From Psychrobacter sp. 1044 (GTDB lineage Bacteria; Pseudomonadota; Gammaproteobacteria; Pseudomonadales; Moraxellaceae): a stretch of 64,000 nucleotides of DNA. Numbering within the stretch: position 1 is the stretch's first letter; each line of letters starts with the position of its first letter. The translations under genes and the position numbers were made by a program. Below the pieces are notes generated by a model. That model was given only the letters and a program-made list of their open reading frames with translations, did not search any database and was not told where the DNA came from. This document shows positions 36,888-46,160 of this stretch, in pieces. The stretch spans positions 62,001-126,000 of the forward strand of contig NZ_CAJHAZ010000007.1 of the NCBI RefSeq assembly GCF_904846525.1. Direction: 5' to 3'.

Positions 36888-38297
36888 ATGTCAGCACCAC
36901 AACCCAATAAAATCCCTGTACAGCAAATTGACCTTGATGCAACCAAGCATCGAGTTCACCCTAGGTTTGTCACCGGTTTTTATCAAAACATTCGTGTCGT
37001 CACGATGTATGCGCTTTTAGCCGCTTTTCTGCTGTTGCCATGGTTACGTTATAATGGTAGGCAAGCAATATGGCTTGATGTTCCCTCGCAGCATTACTAT
37101 ATTTTTGGCATGACTTTTTTGACCCAAGATTTTTACTTCATTGCCGCCTTTGCGATTATTGCCGCATTCACTTTATTCATGGTGACTGTGTATGCAGGGC
37201 GTGTTTGGTGTGGCTATGCCTGCCCTCAGACGATTTGGACACATCTTTATCAATATGTTGAAAAATGGGTGATTGGCGATCGCAACAAGCGTATCAAGTT
37301 TGACAAAGAACCGATGAGCGCAAAAAAAGCCTTTAAACGTTCTTTGGTATATTTTATTTGGTTGGTATTTTCAGTGATTACCGCGGCAACCTTTGTCAGT
37401 TATGTCGCTGGAACAGATTATTTATATCAAAGCTGGCAAACCATTGGTTTTATTCCTATTCCTGATTGGCCAACATGGGTATGGGTGTCGATGTTTATTT
37501 TCACCTTTGCTACCTACGTCAATGCAGGTTATATGCGTGAGCAGATGTGTATCCAAATCTGCCCATACGGTCGTTTTCAAAGTGTCATGTTTGATAAGGA
37601 TACCTTGGTCGTATCTTATGATTATGAGCGCGGAGAGCCTCGCGGGGCACGCAAAAAAGGCACGCATCCTGAACATTTAGGCGACTGTATTGAATGCACC
37701 ATGTGCGTGCAGGTATGCCCGACTGGCATTGATATTCGAGATGGCTTGCAAGTTGCTTGTATACAGTGCGCGGCTTGTGTTGACGCTTGTAATGAAATTA
37801 TGGATAAAGTCGGCTATCCACGTGGGCTCATTCGTTATACGACAGAACGACAGTTGTCAGAAAAAGAAAATACCCGCGTCATCAGTCCACGTCTATTTGC
37901 TTATTTAGCCGTTATTACTATTTTATGTGGTGGCGTTATTTATGCGTTGACGGACCGTGTACCCTTAGAGATTGATATTCGCCGTGACCGTAACCAGTTG
38001 TCCTCAGTGAATAATCAAGGCATGATTGAAAACAGCTATATCGTCAAGCTGACTAATAAAACACAAGAGCCGCATACCTATACAATAACCCTTGCTCCAC
38101 AAGAAGGTTTGAGCTTGGAGCTGCGATTCAACGATGTACCATTAGAAGCAGGTGAAAGCTTTGATATGCCTGTGAGTATTTATGGCGACCCTAAGGTTAT
38201 CGATTTTGAACAAACATCAGTGACCCTAAATGTGACCAGTGAAGATGGTCAGTATAAAGTCAGTAAACAAAACGTATTTACTACTCAAGGGCAGTAA
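36888..38297 (+). CDS. ccoG: Cytochrome c oxidase accessory protein CcoG (FixG/RdxA)
   Basis: 469 residues with AGAGGC before the ATG. Five or so membrane helices are interrupted by ferredoxin-like cysteine motifs: CGYACPQTIW, CIQICPYGRF, and the two-cluster block CIECTMCVQVCPTG...CIQCAACVDACNEI. A C-terminal immunoglobulin-like domain (residues 360-469) follows. CcoG is needed for maturation of the cbb3 oxidase, probably reducing copper for CuB. It is separated from ccoP by a terminator and from ccoH by a repeat copy. The copper ATPase ccoI and ccoS are not in this window. Confidence 0.96.
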   Translation: MSAPQPNKIPVQQIDLDATKHRVHPRFVTGFYQNIRVVTMYALLAAFLLLPWLRYNGRQAIWLDVPSQHYYIFGMTFLTQDFYFIAAFAIIAAFTLFMVTVYAGRVWCGYACPQTIWTHLYQYVEKWVIGDRNKRIKFDKEPMSAKKAFKRSLVYFIWLVFSVITAATFVSYVAGTDYLYQSWQTIGFIPIPDWPTWVWVSMFIFTFATYVNAGYMREQMCIQICPYGRFQSVMFDKDTLVVSYDYERGEPRGARKKGTHPEHLGDCIECTMCVQVCPTGIDIRDGLQVACIQCAACVDACNEIMDKVGYPRGLIRYTTERQLSEKENTRVISPRLFAYLAVITILCGGVIYALTDRVPLEIDIRRDRNQLSSVNNQGMIENSYIVKLTNKTQEPHTYTITLAPQEGLSLELRFNDVPLEAGESFDMPVSIYGDPKVIDFEQTSVTLNVTSEDGQYKVSKQNVFTTQGQ

Positions 38298-38323
38298 GTT
38301 TTTATAAGCAATTAATAGCTTAG

Positions 38324-38498
38324 CTAGTGCGGGTCCTCATTTTAAAAGTGGTAATAAAAATGAGATAAATGGCAGCTAAACTGGGAAAATAGTACAGATA
38401 ATATCGTACTATTAACCAACTGTTTGATATAGTTTGGCAAAATTTAACCATTTTTAATCCGTTTAGGTGCTTTCATTCAGATTGAAGACACGCCCTAG
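38324..38498 (+). repeat. MITE-like element, copy D (175 bp)
   Basis: It begins CTAGTGCGGGTCCTCATTTT and ends GATTGAAGACACGCCCTAG. The interior keeps GATAAAAATGAG-like AATAAAAATGAGATAAATGG and TTTGGCAAAATTTAACCATT. It is inserted 27 bases after ccoG, before ccoH. Confidence 0.88.
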
Positions 38499-38642
38499 TA
38501 TATAATTCTATATTTCACCTGTGAGTCAGTGGCTAGCAGGTGGACGATTTATCATTAAACTGGCAGCTGTTTCGCTGTCAGCTTATCCATTGATACAGTT
38601 TATAGATATCTGATAAACAGATATCTGATTAATAGGTATTTT

Positions 38643-39224
38643 ATGTCTACTCCAGCATCAAATTTTAAGCATCAAGATACTCAGCCATGGTATAAGAATT
38701 ACATGGTGGTTATTTTTGTTATTGGCATGCCAGCATTTGTCGTAGTGGCCTGTATCTTTTTTGTTTATTACTCTTATCAAATTCGGGATAGCGTGGTACG
38801 TGACGACTGGTATATGGATGGTAAGACGCTTTATCATGATGTGTCACGTGACAAATTGACTTATGACTTAGATTTGCACGGCGAAATGCAGTTTGCAGAT
38901 AATGGTGATGTTGTATTCTATCTAAATTATCCTGAACAGAGTCTGCAATCAGGTAAACTGCTGAATGGCAATCCTCTGGCTTATCCTGAAAAACTAGATC
39001 TGTCTATCTCGCATGCAACCGACATCAAAAAAGATCACGATGTCGTACTTCAACATGTCGAGGGCAATAAATACAGTGCGCAGGTAGATATAGATCCTTT
39101 AAAAGCAAAATATTATCTACAAGTAAGTAGTGATGGTAAAGATGACTGGCGTATGCAAGATGTAGCGAAATTACCACGTTCAAAAGTTAGCTTTGACCCA
39201 TTACCTGTTTTTGCAGAAAGTTGA
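38643..39224 (+). CDS. ccoH: FixH/CcoH family protein
   Basis: 193 residues. A polar N-terminus (about 20 residues) precedes one membrane helix (MVVIFVIGMPAFVVVACIFFVYY) and a beta-rich periplasmic domain with DLDLHGEMQFADNGDVVFYLNYPE and YYLQVSSDGKDDWRMQ. This is the FixH layout. The family helps assemble the cbb3 oxidase. The gene follows ccoG, with a repeat copy between them, and ends at the 39278 terminator. Confidence 0.85.
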   Translation: MSTPASNFKHQDTQPWYKNYMVVIFVIGMPAFVVVACIFFVYYSYQIRDSVVRDDWYMDGKTLYHDVSRDKLTYDLDLHGEMQFADNGDVVFYLNYPEQSLQSGKLLNGNPLAYPEKLDLSISHATDIKKDHDVVLQHVEGNKYSAQVDIDPLKAKYYLQVSSDGKDDWRMQDVAKLPRSKVSFDPLPVFAES

Positions 39225-39277
39225 TTTTACCAATCTTGCTATTATAAGCATGGTTAATATTCAATTTATTAACACAT

Positions 39278-39315
39278 AAAAAACCAGCCATTTATCAATA
39301 ATGAGCTGGTTTTTT
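39278..39315. terminator. Bidirectional rho-independent terminator
   Basis: The 11-bp stem AAAAAACCAGC/GCTGGTTTTTT flanks an AT-rich loop that can itself pair CAT/ATG. It serves ccoH and possibly ttcA on the other strand. Confidence 0.88.
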
Positions 39316-39376
39316 ACACTAACGGTTTATGCTATTTTTTATAAATGTCACTTAATATTATCGAATAAGCGAATCG

Positions 39377-40537
39377 TTAAATAACAGGATTTATTGTTGG
39401 AATTTTCTGATTCGTATGCTTATTTTCTGCTGAATTATCCGACTCTGTCGAAAGCAGCTTACGATCAAACTTCGGATTGAACGCTTGGGTTGTTGGCGAT
39501 ACAGGTAAGCCAATTTCAGCCAAGCTCTCGGTCTGCCCAGCTTGAATGTTATCTCCTTCAAACAAACGCTCATTTTCATCACGATCAAGACTTAACTGCT
39601 CAAAATCAAACAATTCACGGTCTGCTAGTTGCGACGGTGCGACGTTTTGCATGGCTTTAAAAATAGAGGCCAAACGCTGCGGATGAGCATTATCCCATTC
39701 CCGCAACATATCGTTGATAATGGCTCTTTGTAAGTTGGTTTGGCTGCCACATAAGTTGCACGGAATAATTGGAAATTCTTTTAAGCGAGCATATTCGATG
39801 ATGTCTTTTTCTTCGACATAAGCCAATGGGCGAATAAGTAGATTTTGCTTGTCATCACTGAGCAATTTCGGTGGCATCGATTTAAGAGTACCGCCATGAA
39901 ATAAATTCAAAAAGAAAGTCGCCAACATATCATCGCGATGATGACCCAGCGCAATTTTGGTTGCGCCAATCTGCTTAGCAAAACCGTATAACGAGCCGCG
40001 GCGGAGACGTGAACACGCCGAGCAATAAGTTTTGCCTTCTGGCACCACGCTCTTAACGATACTATAAGTGTCTTTTTCTAAGATATAGTGAGCAATGCCC
40101 TGCTCGTTTAGATACGCTGGCAAAATATCCTCAGGGTAACCGGGTTGCTTTTGATCGAGATTGACCGCGACGATATCAAAGTTAATCGGGGCGATACGCT
40201 TGAGTAATAGTAAAATATCCAGCAAAGTATAGCTGTCTTTACCACCTGAAACACAGACCATCACCACATCGCCGTCTTCGATCATATTAAAGTCACGAAT
40301 CGCCCAAGAGACTTGTCTACGCAGCTTCTTTTGTAGTTTACGGAACTCTGCTGATTCAGTAGACGCTGACGGTGCAGTAGCGATACTGTCTTCTTCATTT
40401 GTATGATCGTCAGCAACATCCTCATATTCCATGCTATCACCATCAGTGTCCCAAGCATGATTATCCAAACCTGTATCAGCTGACATATCATCGATTTCAG
40501 GCGTAATTTGTGGCGTAAACAAGGTTGCTGCGGTCAT
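39377..40537 (-). CDS. ttcA: tRNA 2-thiocytidine synthetase TtcA
   Basis: 386 residues. The PP-loop SGGKDS is at residues 97-102. The conserved cysteines of the Fe-S cluster are in [10 protein letters not shown] and IPCNLCGSQ. TtcA thiolates C32 of certain tRNAs using ATP. The core (about residues 63-330) is normal, but an acidic N-terminal extension (about 62 residues, [14 protein letters not shown]) and a C-terminal tail make it about 80 residues longer than E. coli TtcA. It is divergent from queC. Confidence 0.93.
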   Translation of the reverse strand: MTAATLFTPQITPEIDDMSADTGLDNHAWDTDGDSMEYEDVADDHTNEEDSIATAPSASTESAEFRKLQKKLRRQVSWAIRDFNMIEDGDVVMVCVSGGKDSYTLLDILLLLKRIAPINFDIVAVNLDQKQPGYPEDILPAYLNEQGIAHYILEKDTYSIVKSVVPEGKTYCSACSRLRRGSLYGFAKQIGATKIALGHHRDDMLATFFLNLFHGGTLKSMPPKLLSDDKQNLLIRPLAYVEEKDIIEYARLKEFPIIPCNLCGSQTNLQRAIINDMLREWDNAHPQRLASIFKAMQNVAPSQLADRELFDFEQLSLDRDENERLFEGDNIQAGQTESLAEIGLPVSPTTQAFNPKFDRKLLSTESDNSAENKHTNQKIPTINPVI

Positions 40538-40902
40538 AAGTTACTCAATATCTTTACAAAGGAATTTTGCTAAAAAATGGAAGAATAAAGCCTTTAGCAA
40601 GGAGTTAATAGTACAGTGGCTCTAAAAGCAGCGATTATAACAAAATTTGCTAACAGATTGAAAAGATGAGATTAAACTATCAGATTAAATATTCAGTCTT
40701 TTTTATGGCTTAGCTTAGAGAATGCTGAACATTCGACCAGCACTGCTGATAGCTCCACACTTTTATAAACAAACTTCTCATTTGAGCTGATTAAGGTTTC
40801 ATATCGTATTTATAATGGCTTCGTGGTTCTGTAATGAGCGTATTTTTGCTAAAATAGTCGTTTTTCGCAAACCCATTTCGCAAACCAATAATAGATACCA
40901 CT
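40538..40902. other. Divergent promoter region, ttcA / queC
   Basis: About 365 bases of AT-rich sequence. I looked for a preQ1 riboswitch ahead of queC and found no convincing match. No repeat or RNA gene is seen. Confidence 0.4.
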
Positions 40903-41682
40903 ATGACTAATGTTACTTCGCAAAGTACCTCTAATAATCAAGCCTTCGATACTGACTTAAATGCTCTGCATAAAAGCCAAAATGCCGTTGTGCTGCTGTC
41001 AGGCGGGCTTGATTCGGTGACTTGTTTGTATTGGGCCAAGGCACGTTATGCGTCGGTGACTGCGGTCAGTTTTAATTATGGTCAACGCCACAATAGTGAG
41101 CTGGTCGCGGCAAAAGCCATCGCTGAGACTGCCGAGGTCAATCATAGAATCATCGATATTGATATCGCTCAGCTTGGTGGCTCTTCGCTGACAGATCACA
41201 GTATGATTGTTCCTGATGGCGATACGGATAAGTTCCCCAATAAAAAGCGTGATGAGATCGATAACGACGCTATTCCCAACACCTATGTGCCTGCGCGTAA
41301 TACGATATTTTTGTCTTATGCGCTAGCCGTTGCTGAAGTGACCGATGCCAATCATATCGTCATTGGCGTCAGCTCAGTCGATTACTCAGGCTACCCTGAC
41401 TGTCGTCCAGAGTATATTGCCGCCTTCGAGCATATGGCCAATCTTGCCACCAAAGCGGGCGTTACCGGTCATCACTTATCCATTCAAACGCCATTACAGC
41501 AACTGTCAAAAGCAAAAACCATTGAGCTTGGATTGTCATTGGGCGTCGATTATGGGCAAACCATATCTTGCTACCAAGCCGATGCACAAGGTCTTGCTTG
41601 CGGTGTATGTGACAGCTGTGCCCTACGCCGTCAAGGATTTGCTCAGGCGGGCATCACTGACCCAACCCATTATCAATCTTAG
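40903..41682 (+). CDS. queC: 7-cyano-7-deazaguanine synthase
   Basis: 259 residues. The PP-loop is SGGLDS (33-38). The zinc cysteines are clustered near the C-terminus in SCYQAD...CGVCDSCALRRQGF. FNYGQRHNSEL and YPDCRPEYI are further QueC landmarks. It converts CDG to preQ0 in queuosine synthesis. The N-terminal 25 residues are a polar extension. It is a single gene here; the other queuosine genes are not in the window. Confidence 0.96.
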   Translation: MTNVTSQSTSNNQAFDTDLNALHKSQNAVVLLSGGLDSVTCLYWAKARYASVTAVSFNYGQRHNSELVAAKAIAETAEVNHRIIDIDIAQLGGSSLTDHSMIVPDGDTDKFPNKKRDEIDNDAIPNTYVPARNTIFLSYALAVAEVTDANHIVIGVSSVDYSGYPDCRPEYIAAFEHMANLATKAGVTGHHLSIQTPLQQLSKAKTIELGLSLGVDYGQTISCYQADAQGLACGVCDSCALRRQGFAQAGITDPTHYQS

Positions 41683-41918
41683 TTAATGATGGGATTGCAC
41701 TTGCATGAAAGCGTGATAGCAATCAACATTAGCGAAACATTCGCTTGCATTAACACAGCACGCCGCCGTTGTATTTTAACTCACATACTTGTTATGGTAT
41801 GAGCGATTGCATTTATCACAAGATATAAGTAACCATATTAGTCAACGAACTATGAGTACTTTTGCTTGACTTTGAGTACAAAATTTAGAAAATTGATGTT
41901 ACCCGTAAGAGGATATTT

Positions 41919-42248
41919 ATGAAGTTGTTGCCATTATTACCCCTAGCTTTAGCTGCCATTTTTGTGATGCCACAAGCAAACGCTGCCGATATTAAGCAAA
42001 ATAACATCAATACCTGCGTTAATGGTGCGGTCAAATATAAAGTCGCTGACAAAGGCGATGCGACCAAACTATGCAATTGCACTATTGGCGTGCGTAGCAA
42101 CATGACCATCGGTCAGATGTGGGAAATTGAGAGCTATGCCCAAGACAAAAAAGATCCGTCTGGACTGCCTTACGTCAAAAAAATGCAAAAAGATTTGCAG
42201 CAATGCACTGTTGGCTTAGATTTAAAACAGCCACAAAAACCAGCATAA
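41919..42248 (+). CDS. Small exported hypothetical protein
   Basis: 109 residues with AGAGGATATTT before the ATG. A clear signal peptide (MKLLPLLPLALAAIFVMPQANA) is likely cut after residue 22. The mature part has Cys residues in INTCVNGAV, LCNCTIGV and QQCTVGLD, enough for two disulfides in the periplasm. I do not recognise the family. It is a single gene with a strong terminator, so a real, expressed gene is likely. Function unknown. Confidence 0.82.
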   Translation: MKLLPLLPLALAAIFVMPQANAADIKQNNINTCVNGAVKYKVADKGDATKLCNCTIGVRSNMTIGQMWEIESYAQDKKDPSGLPYVKKMQKDLQQCTVGLDLKQPQKPA

Positions 42249-42267
42249 TACACATCTCATTTGATAT

Positions 42268-42298
42268 AAAAAAGACTGGCTATTGCCAGTCTTTTTTG
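42268..42298 (+). terminator. Rho-independent terminator
   Basis: The 13-bp stem AAAAAAGACTGGC/GCCAGTCTTTTTT has a 4-base TATT loop and lies 19 bases after the stop of the small exported protein gene. Confidence 0.93.
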
Positions 42299-42438
42299 TT
42301 GTCAATACAGGCGCAAAGTGTAAAACTGATTATGAATCGCTGCTAATCTGCTTATAATAAGCACACAGCATAGATTATCAATCGACATAAGCACTGATAT
42401 AAGTACTGACACAAACAAAAACGAATAAGGATTTTATA

Positions 42439-42936
42439 ATGGCAAAACCAACCACAGAAAACCTAACCTTACCTGACTTTCCAGTGACGATAGTACGAAA
42501 GCTTGCCGGCAACTTTATCCATGATGAAATCAATCTCCAAGAGATGATTGCCAATACTGATAAAGGGCTTATTCTGTACTTTTATCCAAAAGACAGTACG
42601 CCAGGCTGTACCACTCAAGCAACCGAATTTACTGCTCATCTCCATGAGTTTGATGATTTAGGCTATGACATTATCGGCGTCTCACGTGATAGTGTTGAAT
42701 CTCACGAGAAATTCATCACCAAATATGATTTAAACATTGCCCTTATCAGCGATACTGATGAAAAACTATGCCAATACTTTGACGTTATTAAAGAAAAAAA
42801 TATGTACGGCAAAATAACATTAGGGCTGGTCCGCTCAGCGTTCGTTTTTAACAAAGATGGCGAGCTGACCCATGCTCAGCGAAATTTACGTGCCAAAGGC
42901 TACACTGAACGTTTGCTTGAAACCTTAGCACCTTAA
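42439..42936 (+). CDS. bcp: Peroxiredoxin of the Bcp/PrxQ family
   Basis: 165 residues with AAGG before the ATG. The peroxidatic Cys is in KDSTPGCTTQATEF; the usual resolving Cys five residues later is replaced by Thr. Another Cys occurs in DEKLCQYFDVI. The rest of the fold (LILYFYPKD, GYDIIGVSRDSVESH) is standard. It reduces peroxides in the cytoplasm with thioredoxin or glutathione-type partners. Family assignment is firm; the missing Cys suggests a one-Cys or alternative two-Cys mechanism. Confidence 0.93.
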   Translation: MAKPTTENLTLPDFPVTIVRKLAGNFIHDEINLQEMIANTDKGLILYFYPKDSTPGCTTQATEFTAHLHEFDDLGYDIIGVSRDSVESHEKFITKYDLNIALISDTDEKLCQYFDVIKEKNMYGKITLGLVRSAFVFNKDGELTHAQRNLRAKGYTERLLETLAP

Positions 42937-43132
42937 CCAATAAAACTAAGAGTCATAAAAAAGCATTTTAAAATAGACGCTAATAATCATTACGATAAAC
43001 GCTGGATATCAGAGGCTGAAAGTCGTTTTTGAATGACTATCTTTTAGAGCAATCTCTTATCAGAGGAATCTCTTAAAAAAATTATCTAAAAAACAGCCCT
43101 GAATAATAAACATCTTATAACTTGAGAATAAT

Positions 43133-44629
43133 ATGAATAAACAATCCGATACAGCAGCGGATAACACAGTATCCAAAGCTACTCGCAAAGTATCTGTTGC
43201 CATTATCGGTGCAGGTACTGCTGGGCAAAATGCTTTTCGTCAAGCCAGTAAAACCCATGATGATGTTGTTATTATTAATGACGGATTCTGGACGACCACT
43301 TGTATTGCGGTCGGCTGTATGCCAAGCAAACTATTGATTGCCGCCGCTGATCGGGCCTATGAAGCCAATCACTCTGCTGAATTTGGCGTCCATGCCACTG
43401 TCCAGATAGATGGCAAGCAAGTCATGCAGCGCGTTCGGGACGAGCGTGCTCATTTTGCTAGCTACATCAAAGCTCAAGTAGATAGCTGGCCTGATCACAA
43501 AAAAATCTCAGGACGCGCTCATATCAATAACCGAGGATTCATTGAAGTCAATGATGCGCTGATTGCCGCTGACAAAATCATTATCGCCACGGGCAGCTCT
43601 CCATTTATCCCAGATGGCTGGGCAGATAAGCTTGGTGACGCCATGCTCACCTCTGATACGATCTTTGAGCTCACAAATTTACCAAAAACAATGGCCGTCG
43701 TCGGTACAGGTGCTATCGGATTAGAGCTTGCGCAAGCCTTTAAACGCTTAGGCGTAGAAGTAACTTTGTTTAATCGTGTCAAACGTGTTGCAGGTCTCAA
43801 AGACGATGATATCAATAACAAAGCTATCGATTGCTTAAGCCGCGAATTGACCATGCATTTGGGTAGCAAAATCAGTGATGTCGGCGTGCAAACAGCCACG
43901 GATAATGACCATTCAGCCGCGTTCATTGATTATGAAGACAGTGCTGGAGAGTCGCAACAATGGCAAGGTGAGTATGTACTGGTTGCCACTGGTCGCCGCA
44001 ATAATATCAAACCGCTAGGAGTTGAACATTTAGGCGTTGAGCTTGACGACAAAGACCGTCCAAAGCACTTGAATAAAAAAACAGGTCAGATTGGTGATTT
44101 AGATGTCTATATCGTTGGTGATGCCAACGCCAACCTTCCACTATTGCATGTGGCCAGCGATGAAGGCTATAGCGCTGGAAGTATGGTCTGCGAGAATGAA
44201 GACGCCGCTCATATTCGCCCGCCCGCCACGCCCTTCTCTATTGTGTTTTGTTCACCACAAATCGTTAACGTCGGCATGTCTCTACCAGACATTCAGCAGG
44301 ATATAAGCTTAGAATATGTCATCGGTAGTGTCAGCTTCGACAACCAAGGACGTAGTCGCGTGATGGGCGTCAACTGTGGCCTGCTACATATCTATGGCTG
44401 TAAAAAAACTGATAGAATCTTAGGCGCTAGTATGGTGGGTCCTGATGCCGAGTATATTGGACACATTTTAGCGGCAGCGATTACCAATGATTTGAGTGTT
44501 AAAGCCATGCTCGATACGCCTTTTTATCATCCTACGATATTAGAAGGCTTACGTACCGCGTTACGCGATGTTCAACACAAAATGGCAATACCTTATCAGT
44601 ACCAAGACACACAGGAAGATAGCTTTTAA
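43133..44629 (+). CDS. Dihydrolipoyl dehydrogenase-like flavoprotein
   Basis: 498 residues. The FAD site GAGTAG (residues 26-31) and the NAD site VVGTGAIGLELAQAF are present. The redox disulfide is TTTCIAVGCMPSK (C-x4-C), and the C-terminal His-Glu pair is in YHPTILEGL. These are the landmarks of class I pyridine nucleotide-disulfide oxidoreductases. The length and sequence fit the Lpd branch, but it is not in an operon with a 2-oxoacid dehydrogenase and is diverged in GFWTTTCIAVGC, so a specialised role is likely. A start further upstream is not possible without losing the polar N-terminus. Mercuric or other reductase activity is an alternative. Confidence 0.85.
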   Translation: MNKQSDTAADNTVSKATRKVSVAIIGAGTAGQNAFRQASKTHDDVVIINDGFWTTTCIAVGCMPSKLLIAAADRAYEANHSAEFGVHATVQIDGKQVMQRVRDERAHFASYIKAQVDSWPDHKKISGRAHINNRGFIEVNDALIAADKIIIATGSSPFIPDGWADKLGDAMLTSDTIFELTNLPKTMAVVGTGAIGLELAQAFKRLGVEVTLFNRVKRVAGLKDDDINNKAIDCLSRELTMHLGSKISDVGVQTATDNDHSAAFIDYEDSAGESQQWQGEYVLVATGRRNNIKPLGVEHLGVELDDKDRPKHLNKKTGQIGDLDVYIVGDANANLPLLHVASDEGYSAGSMVCENEDAAHIRPPATPFSIVFCSPQIVNVGMSLPDIQQDISLEYVIGSVSFDNQGRSRVMGVNCGLLHIYGCKKTDRILGASMVGPDAEYIGHILAAAITNDLSVKAMLDTPFYHPTILEGLRTALRDVQHKMAIPYQYQDTQEDSF

Positions 44630-44732
44630 GCATCAGCTCAGCTACACTTTCAAAACAAGGATGTGTCGTATTAATCATCACTCATGTTGTATTTGGTAGC
44701 ACTGACGACTTGAGGTATTTTAAAAACTCTGC

Positions 44733-45932
44733 ATGGACCAAAAAATGGCAATCGCTAGTATTACTGATTTTTTTAAAGAGATTGTTCGTGACCTGCATAC
44801 TAGCCTCTACCTTGCGCTTGGTGGCTCTGTCGATGAAGAGTCACTTGATTGGTCGTCTCAAGCGGTAGAGCTCGCTAGTACTGCCATCAAAATCCTAATA
44901 CTGCTGGCAGTGTTGGGATTTTTTTATTGGCTTGCCATTTATATCCTTAAGCAAAGTAGGACAAAAATCCGCCTGAATGAGCGCCGTACTAAGATTGTCC
45001 GTTCAGTCTTGCGTTATATCTGGATAGTTGCCAGCTTGATTGCCATTATGAGCCAGATTTACTTTGAGCCAGAGACTATCAAAGCCACTGCAAAAGCCAG
45101 TACATGGGCGGGGATTTATTATGTACTTTGGGCGTCATCTGGACAGATTATCCATAAGGTGTTACAGCATTATGGTCTCAATGCTTCTATAGAGCAGCTG
45201 CTTCAAAACATCTTGTCAGTGCTGCTATTGGTACTCGGACTTGCCAGCGTCATGGCGCAATTTGGTTTCGATATCGTCTCATTGGTCGCAGGTTTAGGGA
45301 TTGTGGGCTTGGCAGTCGGTTTTGCTGCCCAATCAACGCTTGCTAATTTCATTGCAGGTATTACCATTTTACTCGAACAATCTTTTCAGGTTGGCGACTG
45401 GATTCATATCAATGACAATGAGGGTCGCGTCGTACTCATTGCGTTACGCACCACCCATATTTTGACGCGAGACAACATCACCGTCATTATTCCCAACTCT
45501 AACGTTGCCTCCTCTGAGGTGACCAATTTAACCTCCAAGAACTTCATACGTTTCGATATTCGTGTGCGTATCGCCTTTGAAGATGATGTCGATACTGCTC
45601 GCAAGGAAATTTTGCAGGTGCTTACTGACACCGATGTGGTACTCAGCCGTCCTGAAACCTCCGCCACCGTGGATGAAATTGGTGAATACGGAGTGTTCTT
45701 TATCGTGCGTTTTTGGGTCAAGCCTGCTGCTGTCGCGCGCATGCCCAAAATTAAAGAAGGTCTAAAAGAAGATATCAAGCGTGCCTTTGATGCCGCTAAT
45801 ATTTCTACTCCTTATCCTCATATGCGTCTGCTTATGCCAAAGGATGTGGATTATCCTATTGCCACTAAACCTTTTGCGACTACAACGCAGGTCGTGTCAG
45901 AAACACCACCACTGAGCAAAGCGGATAAATAA
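44733..45932 (+). CDS. Mechanosensitive ion channel, MscS family
   Basis: 399 residues from an ATG. Membrane helices occur at about residues 55-75, 90-110, 125-145 and 157-180. The pore helix region is GLGIVGLAVGFAAQSTLANFIAGITILLEQSFQVGDWI, the classic MscS TM3/beta-domain junction. The following beta domain includes HILTRDNITVIIPNS. A C-terminal cytoplasmic alpha/beta part runs to about residue 375. Such channels open on membrane tension to release solutes after hypo-osmotic shock. It stands alone between the flavoprotein gene and rlmKL. Confidence 0.92.
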   Translation: MDQKMAIASITDFFKEIVRDLHTSLYLALGGSVDEESLDWSSQAVELASTAIKILILLAVLGFFYWLAIYILKQSRTKIRLNERRTKIVRSVLRYIWIVASLIAIMSQIYFEPETIKATAKASTWAGIYYVLWASSGQIIHKVLQHYGLNASIEQLLQNILSVLLLVLGLASVMAQFGFDIVSLVAGLGIVGLAVGFAAQSTLANFIAGITILLEQSFQVGDWIHINDNEGRVVLIALRTTHILTRDNITVIIPNSNVASSEVTNLTSKNFIRFDIRVRIAFEDDVDTARKEILQVLTDTDVVLSRPETSATVDEIGEYGVFFIVRFWVKPAAVARMPKIKEGLKEDIKRAFDAANISTPYPHMRLLMPKDVDYPIATKPFATTTQVVSETPPLSKADK

Positions 45933-46160
45933 GCTCATTATATTATTTATCTCTTGAGCAATTTATCCCACAATTTTTAGGCTTAAGGTTTTCATCCTCA
46001 GTATGGTAAGCATGATTTTGTGAAAGGTAGCGTTGCTGAATCTCTCTTTGATAAACACCACCACTTTAAACCATCCTGCCCTGAATTATGGTAAAATTGG
46101 CGGTTAAACATCTTATTTTATGATGTGCATTACTTATCAATTTAGCCCACAGGTATCCGT

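Noticed and set aside
40538..40902. preQ1 riboswitch upstream of queC
   Set aside because: No short hairpin with the A-rich tail of preQ1 aptamers could be found.
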